Program-made: the position numbers and the translations under genes
NCBI RefSeq assembly: GCF_900142845.1
Contig: NZ_FSRU01000001.1
Coordinates: forward strand, 1,364,001 to 1,428,000
From: Paraburkholderia phenazinium
Lineage (GTDB): Bacteria > Pseudomonadota > Gammaproteobacteria > Burkholderiales > Burkholderiaceae
Length of the DNA stretch: 64,000 bases
Direction of reading: 5' to 3'
Part shown: positions 62,640 to 64,000 of the stretch, one piece after another
Numbering within the stretch: position 1 is the first letter of the stretch
How the letters are laid out: each line of letters begins with the position of its first letter
Notes under the pieces: generated by a model
Database searches by the model: none
Seen by the model: the letters and a program-made list of their open reading frames with translations, nothing else
What the model was told of the DNA's origin: nothing

Positions 62640-64000
62640 ATGCACGGCTGTTTCGATCCACTAACCATCAAAAATGTGCGGGTCATGGCTTTCAGCGAAC
62701 CAAGGTCTCCATTTTTCAAGTGGGTCGTCTCTTCCGCCCAGCACCTGAGCGCGGAAAATCGGCAAATCTTGCTCGCCAATCTGTTCACGCGAACCGCGTC
62801 AATCGTGTTCGCGTCGATCTGCGAAATCAGTGTCTGCGCCACCGCGTACTACCTTTATCCGAACCGCGGCATCTACGCCTTGTGGGGCGGCGCCGTCGTC
62901 GCGCTGCTGGTCGCCCGTCTGACCTTGATCCGGGTGTGCTGCACGCAGAGTGCGCGCGGCCAGCCGACCCCTACCTCGGCGTTCCTGCTCGCCAGCATCC
63001 TGTGGAGCGCGCTGTTCGGCTTCGGGAGCCTGCTCTGCAATACCAGCGGCGACAACACGCTGTTTCTGCTCGGCAACGTTTGCGCCGTCGGGGTGATCGG
63101 CGGGCTGGCAGGGCGCAACGCCGGCACGCCCCGCCTCGTGCTCATTCAGATCACCTTGATTCTCGGGCTATTGGGTCTGGGAGCGGCACTGTCGCCCGGT
63201 TCGGGCAAGCTTGTCCTGCTGTTTCAGGCGCCGTTCTGCGCGGCCGGCTTTTTCACGGTTGCCCTGCGCAGCAATCGCGATACCGTCGCGTTGCTGATGG
63301 CGCGCGAAAGCAGCCATCGCCTGGCGCGCCACGACAGCCTCACGGGGCTGCCCAATCGCGCGCGTATCAGCGAGCTCCTGCTGGAGCGTACCGGGGCCGG
63401 CTTTGCCAAAGCGGATCGATCGTTCGCAGTTCTGCTGATCGATCTCGACGGCTTCAAGGCCATCAATGACAGTCTGGGTCATGCGGCCGGCGATCAGATT
63501 CTTCAGGAAGCGGCGGTGCGCTTGCGTGAAATACTGCCGGCCGGTGGCCTGGTCGGCCGTCTGGCCGGCGACGAGTTCGTCGCCATTGCCGACGATACCG
63601 CTGCCCAGGCCACCGACGTCCGTGCGCTGGCCGGCCGCATCGTCAAGACTTTGGCGCGCCCATTTGCGCTGAGCGAAGCACGCGTGCATATCGGCGCGAG
63701 CGTGGGCATTGCGCTCTACCCGGAGCATGGCAAAACCGGTCCGCAGTTGCTGATCTGCGCGGACCGCGCCTTGTACGCGGTCAAGCGTAACGGCAAGAGT
63801 GCGTTCGCCGTATTCGACGCTGACAAGCACGCGTCCGACGAGAGTCTGAGTCTTCTGCGCAGCGACCTCGAAGGCGCGATGCAGTCGTTCAGCGGTTTGC
63901 GGATGGAATACCAGCCTATCTTCGATCTGAGCGACGGCACCATCTCCGGCCGCGAGGCCCTGCTGCGCTGGACGCACCCGACCCGCGGCGAGCTGTCTCC
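62640..64000 (+). CDS. Membrane-bound GGDEF-EAL protein, 5' part
   Basis: The frame runs open to the window edge (453 codons visible). The N-terminal about 200 residues have six hydrophobic helices of a sensor domain I cannot name. A GGDEF domain follows: RHDSLTGLPNRARI, LLIDLDGFKAINDSLGH, and the active-site motif as AGDEF (309-313). An EAL domain has just begun (EYQPIF, then EALLRW at 439-444). It would make or break c-di-GMP at the inner membrane. Start at 62640 or the ATG at 62685; neither has a strong ribosome site. Confidence 0.88.
   Translation, partial: MHGCFDPLTIKNVRVMAFSEPRSPFFKWVVSSAQHLSAENRQILLANLFTRTASIVFASICEISVCATAYYLYPNRGIYALWGGAVVALLVARLTLIRVCCTQSARGQPTPTSAFLLASILWSALFGFGSLLCNTSGDNTLFLLGNVCAVGVIGGLAGRNAGTPRLVLIQITLILGLLGLGAALSPGSGKLVLLFQAPFCAAGFFTVALRSNRDTVALLMARESSHRLARHDSLTGLPNRARISELLLERTGAGFAKADRSFAVLLIDLDGFKAINDSLGHAAGDQILQEAAVRLREILPAGGLVGRLAGDEFVAIADDTAAQATDVRALAGRIVKTLARPFALSEARVHIGASVGIALYPEHGKTGPQLLICADRALYAVKRNGKSAFAVFDADKHASDESLSLLRSDLEGAMQSFSGLRMEYQPIFDLSDGTISGREALLRWTHPTRGELS

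Overview
The window looks like chromosomal DNA of a Burkholderia-group betaproteobacterium, most likely Paraburkholderia. The basis is high GC with strong third-position bias, a regulator-lipase-MFP-RND-OMF locus laid out like ceoR-llpE-ceoAB-opcM (bpeT-llpE-bpeEF-oprC), two Gram-negative trimeric porins of the Burkholderia type, a betaproteobacterial FlhDC pair, and many LysR regulators. I see no rRNA, tRNA, transposase, integrase or CRISPR array. The first gene (NAD-glutamate dehydrogenase) and the last (GGDEF-EAL protein) are cut by the window edges.

Layout. 0-6.6 kb: the GDH C-terminus, selD coupled to a CDF-like transporter, an aldo/keto reductase, a 10-bp tandem repeat, and a NUP-family periplasmic protein. 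6.6-14.9 kb: the efflux locus, in which the lipase-like protein has Asp at the position of the catalytic Ser. 15-19.9 kb: a DszC-like flavoprotein, the Mn importer MntH, flhDC with a long palindrome-rich leader, and a GNAT. 20-22.5 kb: a MmyB-type regulator and a SnoaL-like gene, each with the same 17-nt palindrome, separated by a RelE/HTH toxin-antitoxin pair. 22.5-28 kb: a LysR gene and a divergent ABC importer whose last gene is a LOG-like protein. 28-35 kb: porin, LysR, alginate lyase-like protein, lipoprotein, CtaG-like membrane protein, chemoreceptor. 35-46.5 kb: two catabolic islands, one with GntR/MFS/amidohydrolase/amine oxidase and one with XRE-cupin/TIGR04076/aldo-keto reductase facing DUF3311/SSS symporter/porin.

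48.2-52.1 kb carries two adjacent large dynamin-like GTPases. Their sizes and arrangement match LeoBC-LeoA, the pair known as the Eleos anti-phage system. 54.3-56 kb holds two divergent manganese exporters (a Gdt1/UPF0016 protein and MntP). Each is preceded by its own yybP-ykoY-type Mn riboswitch, and each aptamer overlaps an intrinsic terminator. The rest of the window has a MarR pair, a CsgG-like lipoprotein, an MBL hydrolase/TetR pair, an aldehyde dehydrogenase/LysR pair and the c-di-GMP protein.

The strongest regulatory readings are the paired Mn riboswitches, the two matching MmyB operators, and palindromes or repeats in several divergent promoters. All function assignments come from reading motifs and gene order; no database search was run.
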